NCBI GenBank assembly: GCA_003163855.1
Contig: PLRJ01000019.1
Location: forward strand, 6,996-42,552
Direction: 5' to 3'
From: Bryobacterales bacterium
Lineage (GTDB): Bacteria > Acidobacteriota > Terriglobia > Bryobacterales > Bryobacteraceae
Length of the DNA stretch: 35,557 nucleotides
The notes below the pieces were generated by a model that was not told the DNA's origin, searched no databases, and saw only the letters and a list, made by a program, of their open reading frames with translations. A program made the position numbers and the translations under genes. Shown in pieces: positions 8,274 to 17,049 of the stretch (position 1 is its first letter; each line of letters opens with the position of its first letter).

Positions 8274-9428
8274 TTACATTTGATTGCTGGCTGCAAAACT
8301 GCGCTCCTGGCTGGAAACACTTGGCAACTGATTGGGATCCGCCACGATAGCATCGTACAAGCTAAGTGTTTTAGATATCATCTTGGCGGATGTGAATTCC
8401 TCCAACACTCTTAACTTGGCTGCCAAGCCATAGCGGCGGCGCAAATCTGGATCTCTTAATAAGCAATTCATCGCTGCCGTCAAAGCGGCTTCATCGGAAG
8501 GCGGCACAGTTAGACCAGTTATCCCGTGCTGTGAAACGTAAGGCACACCCGATCGCAGGTGTGTGTTAATTACCGGCTTCCCCGCAGCCATTGCTTCAAG
8601 CTGAACGATACCAAACGCCTCGCTTCTGGCCACGGACGGCAGGACGAAAAGATCGGCGGCATGGTTGTACGGACGGACGTCTGACACGTGCTCCAGAAGT
8701 GTGATCTTATTCAAGACCCCTAGGGAGTTGGCTAATTGCTTGAGACTGTCTCGTAGCGGGCCTTTACCAATAATAATGAGGGAGGCATCAACACTTCGCA
8801 TTGCCCGGATGAGGTAATCGAAGCCTTTGTAGTAAACCAATCGTCCGACAGCGAGTATGATTGGGCCTTTATGGCGATCGCGGATTGCTTTGACCTCGGA
8901 TGCATTTGGCTCGTCGAAAGCATCAGCGGCAATACCGAAAGGAACGACTACGCACTTGTCCCGAAACCTTCGGAGGATAGGCGAATGCTCGATAAGCGCC
9001 GGAGAGGAGCAAATGATGGCGCACGCCCGTTTGAGGAAACGGAGAAGAAGCGGGCGGAAAGCAGGCTCGGTAACGGTTTGGCGAACAATGTCACTATGAT
9101 AAGTGACGACCAAGGGTTGCTTGCAGGAACTCGCGAGGTAGGCTATCGCCGCCCAAGGGTTTGGCAGGTGGATGTGGACTACGTCGCACTCGGCTTTTCG
9201 AAGGCTATTTATCAGTCCGGGGCAGATGGGTGTCGAAAGGAGAGAAGCTGACATCGACAGCCGCTCCACCGGGATTCCGTCTATATTTTCGAGGCTTGCG
9301 CGCGGCTCCCCGGAGACCAACACCTGCACCCTCGCATGTCGATGTAGGCCGGTAGCGAGCAGCCGGAGATGTGTCTCAATGCCACCCTTTGCGGGATGGT
9401 AGAACTTGCCGACTTGGAGGATTCGCAT
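8274..9428 (-). CDS. GT4 family glycosyltransferase
   Basis: 384 residues, GT-B fold. It opens M-R-I-L-Q-V-G-K-F-Y-H-P-A-K-G-G-I-E-T, the classic N-terminal strand and glycine loop of GT4. The C-terminal domain shows A-V-G-R-L-V-Y-Y-K-G and the E-x7-E motif E-A-F-G-I-V-Q-L-E, then A-M-A-A-G-K-P. It is expected to act in the cytosol on the lipid-linked oligosaccharide, with the sugar unknown. The ATG at 9428 places the strand at residue 2. A TTG five codons upstream (9443) is possible but adds nothing conserved. It begins 29 bases after the stop of the family-24-type methyltransferase gene and is followed by a hairpin before the flippase gene. Confidence 0.92.
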   Translation of the reverse strand: MRILQVGKFYHPAKGGIETHLRLLATGLHRHARVQVLVSGEPRASLENIDGIPVERLSMSASLLSTPICPGLINSLRKAECDVVHIHLPNPWAAIAYLASSCKQPLVVTYHSDIVRQTVTEPAFRPLLLRFLKRACAIICSSPALIEHSPILRRFRDKCVVVPFGIAADAFDEPNASEVKAIRDRHKGPIILAVGRLVYYKGFDYLIRAMRSVDASLIIIGKGPLRDSLKQLANSLGVLNKITLLEHVSDVRPYNHAADLFVLPSVARSEAFGIVQLEAMAAGKPVINTHLRSGVPYVSQHGITGLTVPPSDEAALTAAMNCLLRDPDLRRRYGLAAKLRVLEEFTSAKMISKTLSLYDAIVADPNQLPSVSSQERSFAASNQM

Positions 9429-9457
9429 GGTTAGTTGTGGCAAAGCGTTTAGTGCGA

Positions 9458-10069
9458 CTACGAATTCGGAAGCTTGTTCTTCCGAAGAACCGTGAGCGAA
9501 TGTACTTCGTCGATTACCCTAAAAGCCGAGTCGCGAAGGATCACTTCGGATGTATAGCGAACGCTCCCCGTATCCGACAAATCGCGTTCATTACTGGATC
9601 GACTGTCATGACACGCCACTATGCCGCATGAAGAGATCAAAGGACTCCATGCCTCCCAATCGGCACGTAAACCGTCATAGCTGTGGTCGCCGTCTATGAA
9701 AAGGAAGTCAACGGCCTCTCCCGCCGCTCGGAGCCGATTAGCAGCTTCGACCCCAGTCTCCCTAAGCCAGACTATTTTCCGGTCCCTGAAAGCTGACAGC
9801 TCTCTCTGCGCGATGATTTTTTGGACGCTGAAACCGAGCCGGCCAACCGGGTAGGGATCTATCGCAAAAAACTCGCCAGTGTCTGACATGGCACGTAATA
9901 AACGAGAACTGGTGACGCCATGCCACACGCCAATTTCGGCAACCTTTTGGCGGCCAGATGCGTGCAGCGCGAGAACATCTCGTTCGGAGTCCGTCGTCTG
10001 GGTCTGCGCTTGACATAAGCCAACCGTCCACAAACACAAATGAACGAAGGGGGAATTCAGAGTCAGCAT
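9458..10069 (-). CDS. SAM-dependent methyltransferase, family 24-like
   Basis: 203 residues. The pattern is that of Methyltransf_24 proteins: a glycine-containing SAM loop (V-A-E-I-G-V-W-H-G-V-T-S), an acidic strand F-F-A-I-D-P-Y, the strongly conserved F-L-F-I-D-G-D-H-S-Y-D-G, and near the end G-I-V-A-C-H-D. Members methylate sugars and other small molecules and are frequent in glycan loci. The N-terminal 30 residues are less conserved and contain a hydrophobic stretch, so the true start may be slightly internal. The ATG at 10069 follows the upstream GT4 stop by two bases, which argues for translational coupling and for this start. The substrate is unknown. Confidence 0.88.
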   Translation of the reverse strand: MLTLNSPFVHLCLWTVGLCQAQTQTTDSERDVLALHASGRQKVAEIGVWHGVTSSRLLRAMSDTGEFFAIDPYPVGRLGFSVQKIIAQRELSAFRDRKIVWLRETGVEAANRLRAAGEAVDFLFIDGDHSYDGLRADWEAWSPLISSCGIVACHDSRSSNERDLSDTGSVRYTSEVILRDSAFRVIDEVHSLTVLRKNKLPNS

Positions 10070-10071
10070 GA

Positions 10072-11259
10072 CTAGTTAAGCTGGGAGGACAGGGCCGTGG
10101 CGGAGTGCATGACGGCTCGGTAGATTGCCACAAATTGGGCTGCGGAGTTTTCCCAAGTGAAGCGCGCGGCGTTTGTTAGTCCGCGGTCTTTGCGTTTCAA
10201 CCAAGAGGCCTGGTGACCAAGTTTTTCGACTAACAGGCTGCTTACTGTTTTGGCCCAAAGCGGAGGATTATCGGGCGGACAAAACACCGCGGCATCGCCA
10301 CCAATTTCACGCAGAACCTTCAAATCGCTGGCAACTACCGGACATCCACAAGCCATGGCTTCGGTTACGGGAAGACCGAAGCCCTCGGCATCGGAGGTTA
10401 TCAATAACAGGTCAGCGCGGCGGTAAACAGCAGACAAGGTCCGGCGGTCGATGTGCGGCAATACATGGATGGCCTGGCGGATGTCTAATCGATGGGCGAT
10501 CTCTTCTTGAGAAGCTGTAAACGGGCCACCCACACGAACCAGCTTAATGTCGGAGTCTGTGGCTCGAACCTCGGCAAACACTTTGAGGAGGACATCGATT
10601 CTCTTGCGGGGAATCGTGCTTCCAACGTGCAACAGGTATCGGGACCCTGGGTTGAGTTTGAGAAGTTTCTCGACTACGGCGTCTGCCTCAGGGTCAGGAT
10701 AAGGCGAGCATTCCGGGTGTGCCGCATGTAGAATCACATCAATTCGATTGGCTGGAACTAGCTTGTGCCTAACCAACTCATCTCGGACACTATTGCTGTC
10801 GCAGATGATGCGAGAGGCCTTAGAGAACCCATCGAGAATTCGTTTGGTCATTAAGCGAAAAGGGCGCGACCGCCGTTCTTTTTGCGGCTCGAGGATGCAC
10901 CTAAAGGTATCGAGGTCATGGCAACTGACCACCGTAGATGCTGGCGGCAGTTCATGAACCAATTGCGAATAACTGTGATCGACTATGTGAAACACGTCAA
11001 ACTGTGAGACTCGTTTCCGCAACCACGATGGGTAGGCGAGGAAGCGATGAAGCAGGCGTTCGGCATTGTGTGTTTTGGCGCTGCGTGAAAAGCTGGGCAA
11101 ATGGGACAGGGGCTTTTTAATGGGAGGGCGCAATTGTTCGACGCAAATGTCAGGGTGGCCCTTTTTCAGACAGTTGAAAAGCATGTCCGCCACCAAGTCC
11201 ATGCTCGGCCATTGCTCTTCAAGCGGATCGCAGACGAGAGCGACTTTTAGGGGAGACAT
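10072..11259 (-). CDS. GT4 family glycosyltransferase
   Basis: 395 residues, GT-B fold. The N-terminal strand is K-V-A-L-V-C-D. The middle has D-V-F-H-I-V-D-H-S-Y and V-S-C-H-D-L, as in GT4 enzymes of the mannosyltransferase type. The C-terminal domain has H-V-G-S-T-I-P-R-K-R and the E-x7-E motif E-G-F-G-L-P-V-T-E followed by A-M-A-C-G-C-P. I use the ATG at 11259, which overlaps the TGA of the preceding GT4 by one base (TGATG); a GTG one codon earlier is equally in frame. The overlap implies coupled translation. Role: adds one sugar to the repeat unit; donor and linkage cannot be read. Confidence 0.92.
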   Translation of the reverse strand: MSPLKVALVCDPLEEQWPSMDLVADMLFNCLKKGHPDICVEQLRPPIKKPLSHLPSFSRSAKTHNAERLLHRFLAYPSWLRKRVSQFDVFHIVDHSYSQLVHELPPASTVVSCHDLDTFRCILEPQKERRSRPFRLMTKRILDGFSKASRIICDSNSVRDELVRHKLVPANRIDVILHAAHPECSPYPDPEADAVVEKLLKLNPGSRYLLHVGSTIPRKRIDVLLKVFAEVRATDSDIKLVRVGGPFTASQEEIAHRLDIRQAIHVLPHIDRRTLSAVYRRADLLLITSDAEGFGLPVTEAMACGCPVVASDLKVLREIGGDAAVFCPPDNPPLWAKTVSSLLVEKLGHQASWLKRKDRGLTNAARFTWENSAAQFVAIYRAVMHSATALSSQLN

Positions 11260-12452
11260 CACTGAACTGAAGCCATAAGGATGGATTGAAGCGCCTCAAC
11301 GTGAGCATTCGTGCTGAATTGCAATGCCTTTTGCACAGCTCTCTTGCAGAGAGCGGTGTGATGGTCCGGGTCCGACAGGGCGCGTTCAATAGCATCGCTT
11401 AAGCCTTCCGCCGTGGGAGGATTCCCTGGCGCCAACTCACCATTGCTACCGCTCTCAAGCCAGGAAGATATCCCACCAACATTGAAAGCGACGGCTGGGA
11501 CGCCAAAAGCAGCGGCTTCAAGTCCAACCAAGCCAAACGGCTCAGGCCAAAGACTGGGAACAACCAGCAAGTCCGATATTTCAAAAAGAGCCTCCTGGCC
11601 TTTTCTGTCTACCCAGCCGGCGAAATCCACTGTGAAGGGCAGCCGTGTGGCGGCTTCGCGCAGACGGACATCCTCTGGCCCACTTCCGGCTACAGTCAGA
11701 TGCAGCTGAAACCCTAGACGCTTCTGGGCCATCTCAAGCGCAGGAAATAGGCACCCAACTCCTTTTAGCTTTGTAAGTCTACCCATAAATAGAATGCGGC
11801 CACTTAACGGGCGTGACTCGAAACTACGATAATGCGGTTTTGATGAGGCTTCGTCGATGGGCAAAGGGAGCGTAAACACTTTTTCTGGCTTGACACCATT
11901 TCGAACGAACTCTTCTTTCATGTGCGAGTTGGCCACTAGAACCGACGCATGAAGCTGCAGGAAGTGGCTCCGCTTCATTTGCACTTGATAGTCCCTCAGT
12001 GCCGTCAATGGATTGAGCCCGCCACAGCGAAGGGGCATGTGCAGCAGCAGGCACATTGGTCCCAGTCGGCGTTCGCAGGGCCTGATGAAGGGGAAAGAGT
12101 GCACTTTAGAGCCTGTCGCACAAGTACCGTAATACCCGTGAGCATAGAAAATGGACGTATAGCGGCGCAGCAACTCGCATTCCAGGACCGGCGAAACAAG
12201 ACCATGTGCGAATAGCAAGTCGGGAGCCCAAGCCTTTACTTCAGCAAGCGTTCGATCCAAGCCAAGTTGAGCGAACGGCCAGCGGACGCAATATCCGCCG
12301 GGGTCGAGAGTGTCGTCTCCTTCTTGCGGAACATCTCCGTGAACCAAGCCAAGCTTATGGCCGCGGTGTGCCAGGGCGGGAATGAGTGTTCGGAGATACT
12401 TCTCAGTTCCGCCTATCATCCGCACGGATTCGTTGGCTATCAGTATCCTCAA
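11259..12452 (-). CDS. GT4 family glycosyltransferase with a four-cysteine N-domain insert
   Basis: 397 residues from a TTG at 12452, giving M-R-I-L-I-A-N-E-S-V followed by I-G-G-T-E-K, the normal GT4 opening. The frame is open for another 109 codons upstream, but that part lies over the preceding gene and looks like noise. The TTG overlaps the previous stop as TTGA, a coupled start. The C-terminal domain has F-M-G-R-L-T-K-L-K-G and E-x7-E as E-P-F-G-L-V-G-L-E. Unlike its neighbours, the N-terminal domain has cysteines at 111, 126, 134 and 143, arranged so that they could bind a metal or form a redox-sensitive cluster. Catalysis should be sugar transfer from a nucleotide donor; the cysteine role is unknown. 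Confidence 0.9.
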   Translation of the reverse strand: MRILIANESVRMIGGTEKYLRTLIPALAHRGHKLGLVHGDVPQEGDDTLDPGGYCVRWPFAQLGLDRTLAEVKAWAPDLLFAHGLVSPVLECELLRRYTSIFYAHGYYGTCATGSKVHSFPFIRPCERRLGPMCLLLHMPLRCGGLNPLTALRDYQVQMKRSHFLQLHASVLVANSHMKEEFVRNGVKPEKVFTLPLPIDEASSKPHYRSFESRPLSGRILFMGRLTKLKGVGCLFPALEMAQKRLGFQLHLTVAGSGPEDVRLREAATRLPFTVDFAGWVDRKGQEALFEISDLLVVPSLWPEPFGLVGLEAAAFGVPAVAFNVGGISSWLESGSNGELAPGNPPTAEGLSDAIERALSDPDHHTALCKRAVQKALQFSTNAHVEALQSILMASVQ

Positions 12453-13618
12453 GGCGCCGCCTCGGTAACAAAATGGCCGGCGATGCGATTCTTCTTTTGC
12501 GCATTCCGGTAAACGGCTAAAGTCTGGAGTGCGGTGTTCTCCCAAGTCAGGGTGGCGACTTGCTTCCGTGCCGCTTCTCCTAAGCGGTTTCGTAACGTCT
12601 GATTGGTTGCAAGCTTGCGCATTGCAACAGCAAGTGCCTCGGGATTTCGAGCCGGAACAACCAATCCGCTGGAACCGTCTTGAACCATAAGGCCTGCTCC
12701 AACGGGAGTAGCGATGCAAGCGAGTCCCTGACTCATGGCTTCCACCAGAACCATGCCGAACCCTTCGTAAGTTGAGCAAAAGATCAGGGCATCGTGAAGG
12801 CGATACTGCTGCATGACGAAATCCTCTGGAAGTCGTTCAAGCACTTTCAGGTAGGGCTGTGCTGCTTGTGAAAACGCGCCTCGGATCTCCGACTCAGGAG
12901 CAGAACCACCCAAAATGGTCAGATTCAGGGGGGGGCCGGCGGCCACGAAACGATTGAAGGCACTCGCCAAATAGTCGATTCCTTTCATTCCAGTCCAACT
13001 TCCGCAGAATAAGAACCCTTGGCCGCGAACACTTTCGCCATTAGACGCTGGGGTGCAAACTTGTTGGGACACTCCATGCGGGATTACAACGACATCCTCC
13101 GGTTTCTTCCATCGGCGCTGGAGGACAAACTCCCGGTCGTGGTCATTTAAGAGAATCAATTTGTGTGCCGCTCTGGCTGAGGCTTCCACCTGTGTCAGAC
13201 GAACAGCGGGAAACCAAATTCGTTTTTGCCACGGTTTGTGCAGCAGACCATGCCGGTGGTCATCCACCATTCGGCGGTAATTCAAGTGTTCCAGGCCATT
13301 CGAGCGACTTATAACGACGCTATCGGAGAAAATGCCGGTACGGCAAAGAAAACTAAAGACCCAGCCCTCAGCGCTAGCAATATCAACGACATCATAGCGA
13401 CCGCGGGACTTGATTGAGGCCATAACTTTCTGCGCAGTAACAGCCGGGCACAGTGCCTGGCGCAGATAGCCGTTAGAAGGAAATCGACCTAAGTCTTCGC
13501 GGAAAAGGACGTCGCAATCATGTCCAAGCGCCTGAAACTCCGATTGCAGCTTCAGCATAACCTTGGAAGAGCCAAGGCAAGGGTCGTTAAGATAATCGCC
13601 GACAAGGAGTATTTTCAA
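12449..13618 (-). CDS. GT4 family glycosyltransferase
   Basis: 389 residues. I start at a TTG (13618) that yields M-K-I-L-L-V-G-D-Y, the first strand of a GT-B domain, 23 bases after the upstream GT4 stop. The frame continues upstream to 13798, but that would overlap the previous gene by more than 150 bases with unconserved, arginine- and proline-rich sequence. The protein has a strand D-V-V-D-I-A-S-A-E-G, then F-C-G-S-W-T-G-M-K-G in the nucleotide-binding domain, and E-x7-E as E-G-F-G-M-V-L-V-E followed by A-M-S-Q-G. It ends in a TTGA overlap with the next GT4, so the two are likely made in fixed ratio. The sugar is unknown. An earlier GTG near 13669 cannot be excluded. Confidence 0.9.
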   Translation of the reverse strand: MKILLVGDYLNDPCLGSSKVMLKLQSEFQALGHDCDVLFREDLGRFPSNGYLRQALCPAVTAQKVMASIKSRGRYDVVDIASAEGWVFSFLCRTGIFSDSVVISRSNGLEHLNYRRMVDDHRHGLLHKPWQKRIWFPAVRLTQVEASARAAHKLILLNDHDREFVLQRRWKKPEDVVVIPHGVSQQVCTPASNGESVRGQGFLFCGSWTGMKGIDYLASAFNRFVAAGPPLNLTILGGSAPESEIRGAFSQAAQPYLKVLERLPEDFVMQQYRLHDALIFCSTYEGFGMVLVEAMSQGLACIATPVGAGLMVQDGSSGLVVPARNPEALAVAMRKLATNQTLRNRLGEAARKQVATLTWENTALQTLAVYRNAQKKNRIAGHFVTEAAP

Positions 13619-13641
13619 GGGTTGCCGAAAGAGTTGTTCTG

Positions 13642-14796
13642 TTAATTTAGAGGCTGTTTGGCTAGCCACGAGTAGTATTCGCGATATTGCTGACCCAGTC
13701 TGACCACTGAGAAATCCTGGGCGCGCCGAAGTCCGAGGGACGATAAGCGGGCTCGAAGAACATCCTCGTCTAGGAGGGAGACGATAGCATTTGCCCACCC
13801 TTGAAGATCAGCTTCGCCAACGATTTTCCCGGCCTCACCAATGACCCTGGGAATTTCGCCGGAGTCGCTGCCAATAACGGGAATGCCGGAGGCAAAGGCT
13901 TCTATGATGACTCGGCCGAATTGTTCGCGCCAGTTCTTTGTTGTCTGGCTTGGCACAACTAGCATGCTCATGGCTCGGAGATAGCGAGGCACTTCTTCGT
14001 GGTTCGCGAGAAGAATACGGACCCGCTTGGCTAAACCCCGCTCCAAGCTCCAGCGTTGGACCTCGTGTTTGTAAGGGCCACTCCCGAGAATGAGCAGCGC
14101 CCAATCTTTATCAATTATTTGATCCAATGCCTGAGTCAAGACTTCAAGTCCCTTGGCCTTAGTAAGTCGCCCAACGAAACCGATGACCGGACCGGAAAGG
14201 GCAAGCTCACTCCTTACTTGGTTTCGCTCTTCGGTAGTGGCGGGCCGAAAGGCCTCCAAATCAACCGCGGCATCGAGTATCCATCCGGTATCTGAAGGAT
14301 AATTGCGCTCCAGCATTGCCTGATAAACGAGTTTGCCGCCGGCAATCCAACCCTGGGTTCTTTGTAAGACGCGTTTCTCAAAACATGAGAAGGGTGGCGG
14401 ATACCGCTTGACGTAGTTTTGATCAGTTCTGAAACAGAATCGAGCGTGTCCGCCCTCAACAGAAGTGGCAACTTGGTAGCCGGCATAGACGAAAGGTTCC
14501 TCCCATGCTTGGACGACGTCGAATCCACCTTTGCTTATTAGTGCGTTTAGTTCTGTCTTGTCATAGAAAAAGATGTGTGGAAATCTGGTCAAGTGCGCGT
14601 TAATGCCAACCGTTCTAAGCTTCGAGGAAGACGGCTCTGGTTCTAGACGTAGACGGCGAAGATCACCGTGATGATATAGGGGAGCGGCCACCGTGACCTC
14701 AAAGCCCCCGTCGGAGGCAATTTCGCGCAAAACTGATCGGTTCATCGCTACGACGTACGGATGGCCGATAGCGAGAACCCGAAGAGGACGTGGCAT
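13642..14796 (-). CDS. GT4 family glycosyltransferase
   Basis: 384 residues from the ATG at 14796, four bases after the acyltransferase stop. The N-terminal domain starts L-R-V-L-A-I-G-H-P-Y and contains D-V-V-Q-A-W-E-E-P-F, a motif seen in a subset of GT4 proteins. The C-terminal domain has F-V-G-R-L-T-K-A-K-G-L, then a Q-T-T-K-N-W-R insert just before the E-x7-E motif E-Q-F-G-R-V-I-I-E, and G-S-D-S-G-E-I-P. This W-R-E-Q-F-G form is common in enzymes of exopolysaccharide loci. Expected role: a cytosolic transferase extending the lipid-linked oligosaccharide. No sign of damage. Confidence 0.92.
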   Translation of the reverse strand: MPRPLRVLAIGHPYVVAMNRSVLREIASDGGFEVTVAAPLYHHGDLRRLRLEPEPSSSKLRTVGINAHLTRFPHIFFYDKTELNALISKGGFDVVQAWEEPFVYAGYQVATSVEGGHARFCFRTDQNYVKRYPPPFSCFEKRVLQRTQGWIAGGKLVYQAMLERNYPSDTGWILDAAVDLEAFRPATTEERNQVRSELALSGPVIGFVGRLTKAKGLEVLTQALDQIIDKDWALLILGSGPYKHEVQRWSLERGLAKRVRILLANHEEVPRYLRAMSMLVVPSQTTKNWREQFGRVIIEAFASGIPVIGSDSGEIPRVIGEAGKIVGEADLQGWANAIVSLLDEDVLRARLSSLGLRRAQDFSVVRLGQQYREYYSWLAKQPLN

Positions 14797-14800
14797 TGGC

Positions 14801-15874
14801 TTAGAGTGTTTTGACCGCCAAGCGTTCTACCGAGGCATTCGCTGCGCTGGAAGAGTAGGCGATGGCCTTAGCCAAAGCAAGTGACGGGCGTTCAACCCAT
14901 CGATACATAAAATATGCTGCCAAGATAGAAGCGCCCATGCCAGCCAAAAGTGCAATTGGCGGCCCGGAGTCATTTTGAATCAATCGGTTCATTAAGCGCT
15001 CGACACGTGTGCCCACAATCGTGTGAACGAGGTAGAGCGAGTAGCTGATGACGCCAACGAATTCTAAAGTGCGTGACCTGAAGTTAGCAAACGCAATGAG
15101 AAGCCCTGTGACGAGTGAGACTGCCGATATCAGGGGGCCTTGGCAAGCCGCGGCACACAAGGCGGATGTAGAGATGCGGATCAGATATTGGCGCTTAGCG
15201 ATGATATGCGAACGGTACTGAAACGTGAAGATTCCGATCAGGAACACAAAGAGATAAGGAACAATCAAGCCTCCGTGGTCTGCATATGCTCGAATCGGAA
15301 AGCTGTGGTGACTCCATAGAAGCGCGAGTATGGGTAAGTAGAATACTAGTTCCCACTGAAAGAATTTGCCCGCTAGGATAGGGAACATAATGCCGATCAG
15401 CAAATAATATTGGAATTCGACGCCAAGTGTCCAAAACACAATAACGATCCATTGGCCGCCCGTAAAAGCGTTCAAATAGCCGACGTGCATTAATATCTGT
15501 GCCCAAGTAACCCGGGGCGTGTGTACGTCGAATATTGGCGAGAGACTTGCGAGATATACAAATGCGATTTCCAGTGCAATTGAAAGAAAATAGGGGGGAT
15601 CGATTCGGCAGATTCTTTTTAATAGGAACCGCCCATAATCAGCTGTCTTGTAATCAGCTTGGAATAAGGTGTACGGAAGGATGAAACCGGATATTACAAA
15701 GAAGACATACACGCCAAGCCAGCCGTAGCTAGCGGATGGAGCAAAGATTCCAAATCCGGCCAAGTGACACCAGACTACGGACAAGGCGGCTACGCCGCGC
15801 AGGGAATCAACGACAGGCAGGCGTGCGGTTTTTGACACGGCCGAAATCGAGAAAGTGCTTTCCGCTGCCGTCAT
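14801..15874 (-). CDS. Acyltransferase family 3 (OafA/NodX-like) membrane protein
   Basis: 357 residues with ten predicted membrane helices and no extra C-terminal SGNH domain. The N-terminus has the family signature D-S-L-R-G-V-A-A-L-S-V-V-W-C-H at about residues 23-37. Next come G-V-Y-V-F-F-V-I-S-G-F-I and a C-R-I-D-P-P-Y loop, close to the usual R-x-x-R-I-x-P-x-Y. Such proteins move acetyl or other acyl groups across the membrane and place them on sugars of surface polysaccharides. The ATG at 15874 overlaps the upstream GT4 stop (ATGA), indicating coupling. A role in O-acetylating the repeat unit of this locus is inference from context; the acyl group is not visible. Confidence 0.92.
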   Translation of the reverse strand: MTAAESTFSISAVSKTARLPVVDSLRGVAALSVVWCHLAGFGIFAPSASYGWLGVYVFFVISGFILPYTLFQADYKTADYGRFLLKRICRIDPPYFLSIALEIAFVYLASLSPIFDVHTPRVTWAQILMHVGYLNAFTGGQWIVIVFWTLGVEFQYYLLIGIMFPILAGKFFQWELVFYLPILALLWSHHSFPIRAYADHGGLIVPYLFVFLIGIFTFQYRSHIIAKRQYLIRISTSALCAAACQGPLISAVSLVTGLLIAFANFRSRTLEFVGVISYSLYLVHTIVGTRVERLMNRLIQNDSGPPIALLAGMGASILAAYFMYRWVERPSLALAKAIAYSSSAANASVERLAVKTL

Positions 15875-17049
15875 ACGCTAGGTTTTAAGAGTTTTCGCAA
15901 GTGCGCTTCGATTGAAAAGCAATCGTCGTACGTTTGGAGCGCACTTTCAGAAAGGGACGAGCGGGCGGATTGGTCGGTCAGCAGTTTATTTACCACGGTC
16001 GCGAAGATATCTGGCCGGCCGAGTGGGCACATTTCCACTGCCCGTTTGTGCGCCCAGAAGCTCTCTGTTAAGGGGCCCGAAGTAGTGACAATCGGCAACC
16101 CATGGGCCAGACCCGCCATCACACTAGTTCTCCTTGTTGTGACGCCATCTAGAAATGGCTGGATCATTACATCACAGGCCGATAGATGGGCTGAAAGCTC
16201 AGGAGCTGACAAATTCCCAACACCAAAGATGCTCCCGGCAGAAGGCAGGTATTCGCGCGTTTCTTTTGCGAATTCCTCAGCGCCGCGTCCGAGCAACAGA
16301 AACGACACGGACGGTATAGCGGCATAGATCGACTGAATCACCTTTTTCAACAGCGGCTTAATATTGTCCCCGTAAGTGCCGAAGTGACCTACGATATGTT
16401 CGGATACTTTATACTTCTTCCTCACAGTATCAGTGAGTCGCTGATTAGGAATTCTAGGAATGTTGCTGGGTATCGGCAGGCATTCGCACCTCCCTCCGAG
16501 CATCGGTTTCCAGGACGACGTCGACACAAGAGCTCGGCTGGCCGCCCGCATGGCAAGAAAGGCCATCAGCCGATTCACCATACCTAACAAATTGTGCTTC
16601 AGTGATTGGCGAACTCCGATAGGGTAAGCGACCTCGTGAAACATAATCCAGGGATTGCTTCGGCGTTGAGTAAGTAACCAGACGCAAAATCCGACGTTCA
16701 GTCCCTTGAAACCAAAAGCGTGTGGGACGTACTGGACAAGCAGCCGACGAGACCCCTGTTGCCCCTTAAAGAGCTTGCTGATAAGGCGAAGATCTTTAAA
16801 CCTGAAAGTACCATCCGTCTCATGGATAACCACTGATCCATCAGTCTGTTGTCGTTTTTGAATGCACGCGGGTACCCAGACATGGACTTCCTGGCCGAGG
16901 CTGACAAGCGATTGAGCGACTTGATGTGTATAATCGCTAACCCCACCAGTTATTGGCGGATATTCTCCCGTTATGATGTGCCAGCAGACTCGCGACGTTT
17001 TCTTCCAGGCGCAACTTTCGCTTTCAGGCGGCGCGGCGTGGTTCGGCAT
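15871..17049 (-). CDS. GT4-like glycosyltransferase lacking the E-x7-E motif
   Basis: 392 residues from an ATG at 17049 that overlaps the end of the preceding GT4 by 26 bases. The longer open frame up to 17307 is antisense-style noise over that gene. The N-terminus has W-H-I-I-T-G-E-Y-P-P-I-T-G-G-V-S-D-Y, a good GT4 opening. The C-terminal domain has L-L-L-G-R-G-A-E-E-F, but where E-x7-E should be there is D-G-V-T-T-R-R-T-S-V-M-A-G-L-A-H-G. I recall this D-G-V/I-S/T-x-R-R-T-S pattern in a minority branch of GT4-like proteins, so it may be a lineage trait and not damage. Sugar transfer is likely but less certain than for its neighbours. Confidence 0.87.
   Translation of the reverse strand: MPNHAAPPESESCAWKKTSRVCWHIITGEYPPITGGVSDYTHQVAQSLVSLGQEVHVWVPACIQKRQQTDGSVVIHETDGTFRFKDLRLISKLFKGQQGSRRLLVQYVPHAFGFKGLNVGFCVWLLTQRRSNPWIMFHEVAYPIGVRQSLKHNLLGMVNRLMAFLAMRAASRALVSTSSWKPMLGGRCECLPIPSNIPRIPNQRLTDTVRKKYKVSEHIVGHFGTYGDNIKPLLKKVIQSIYAAIPSVSFLLLGRGAEEFAKETREYLPSAGSIFGVGNLSAPELSAHLSACDVMIQPFLDGVTTRRTSVMAGLAHGLPIVTTSGPLTESFWAHKRAVEMCPLGRPDIFATVVNKLLTDQSARSSLSESALQTYDDCFSIEAHLRKLLKPSV

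Noticed and set aside
12453..12779. 109-codon extension of the GT4 gene that starts at 12452
   Set aside because: It lies over another GT4 gene, is Arg/Ser/Gly-rich noise, and a TTGA-coupled start fits the family's N-terminus.
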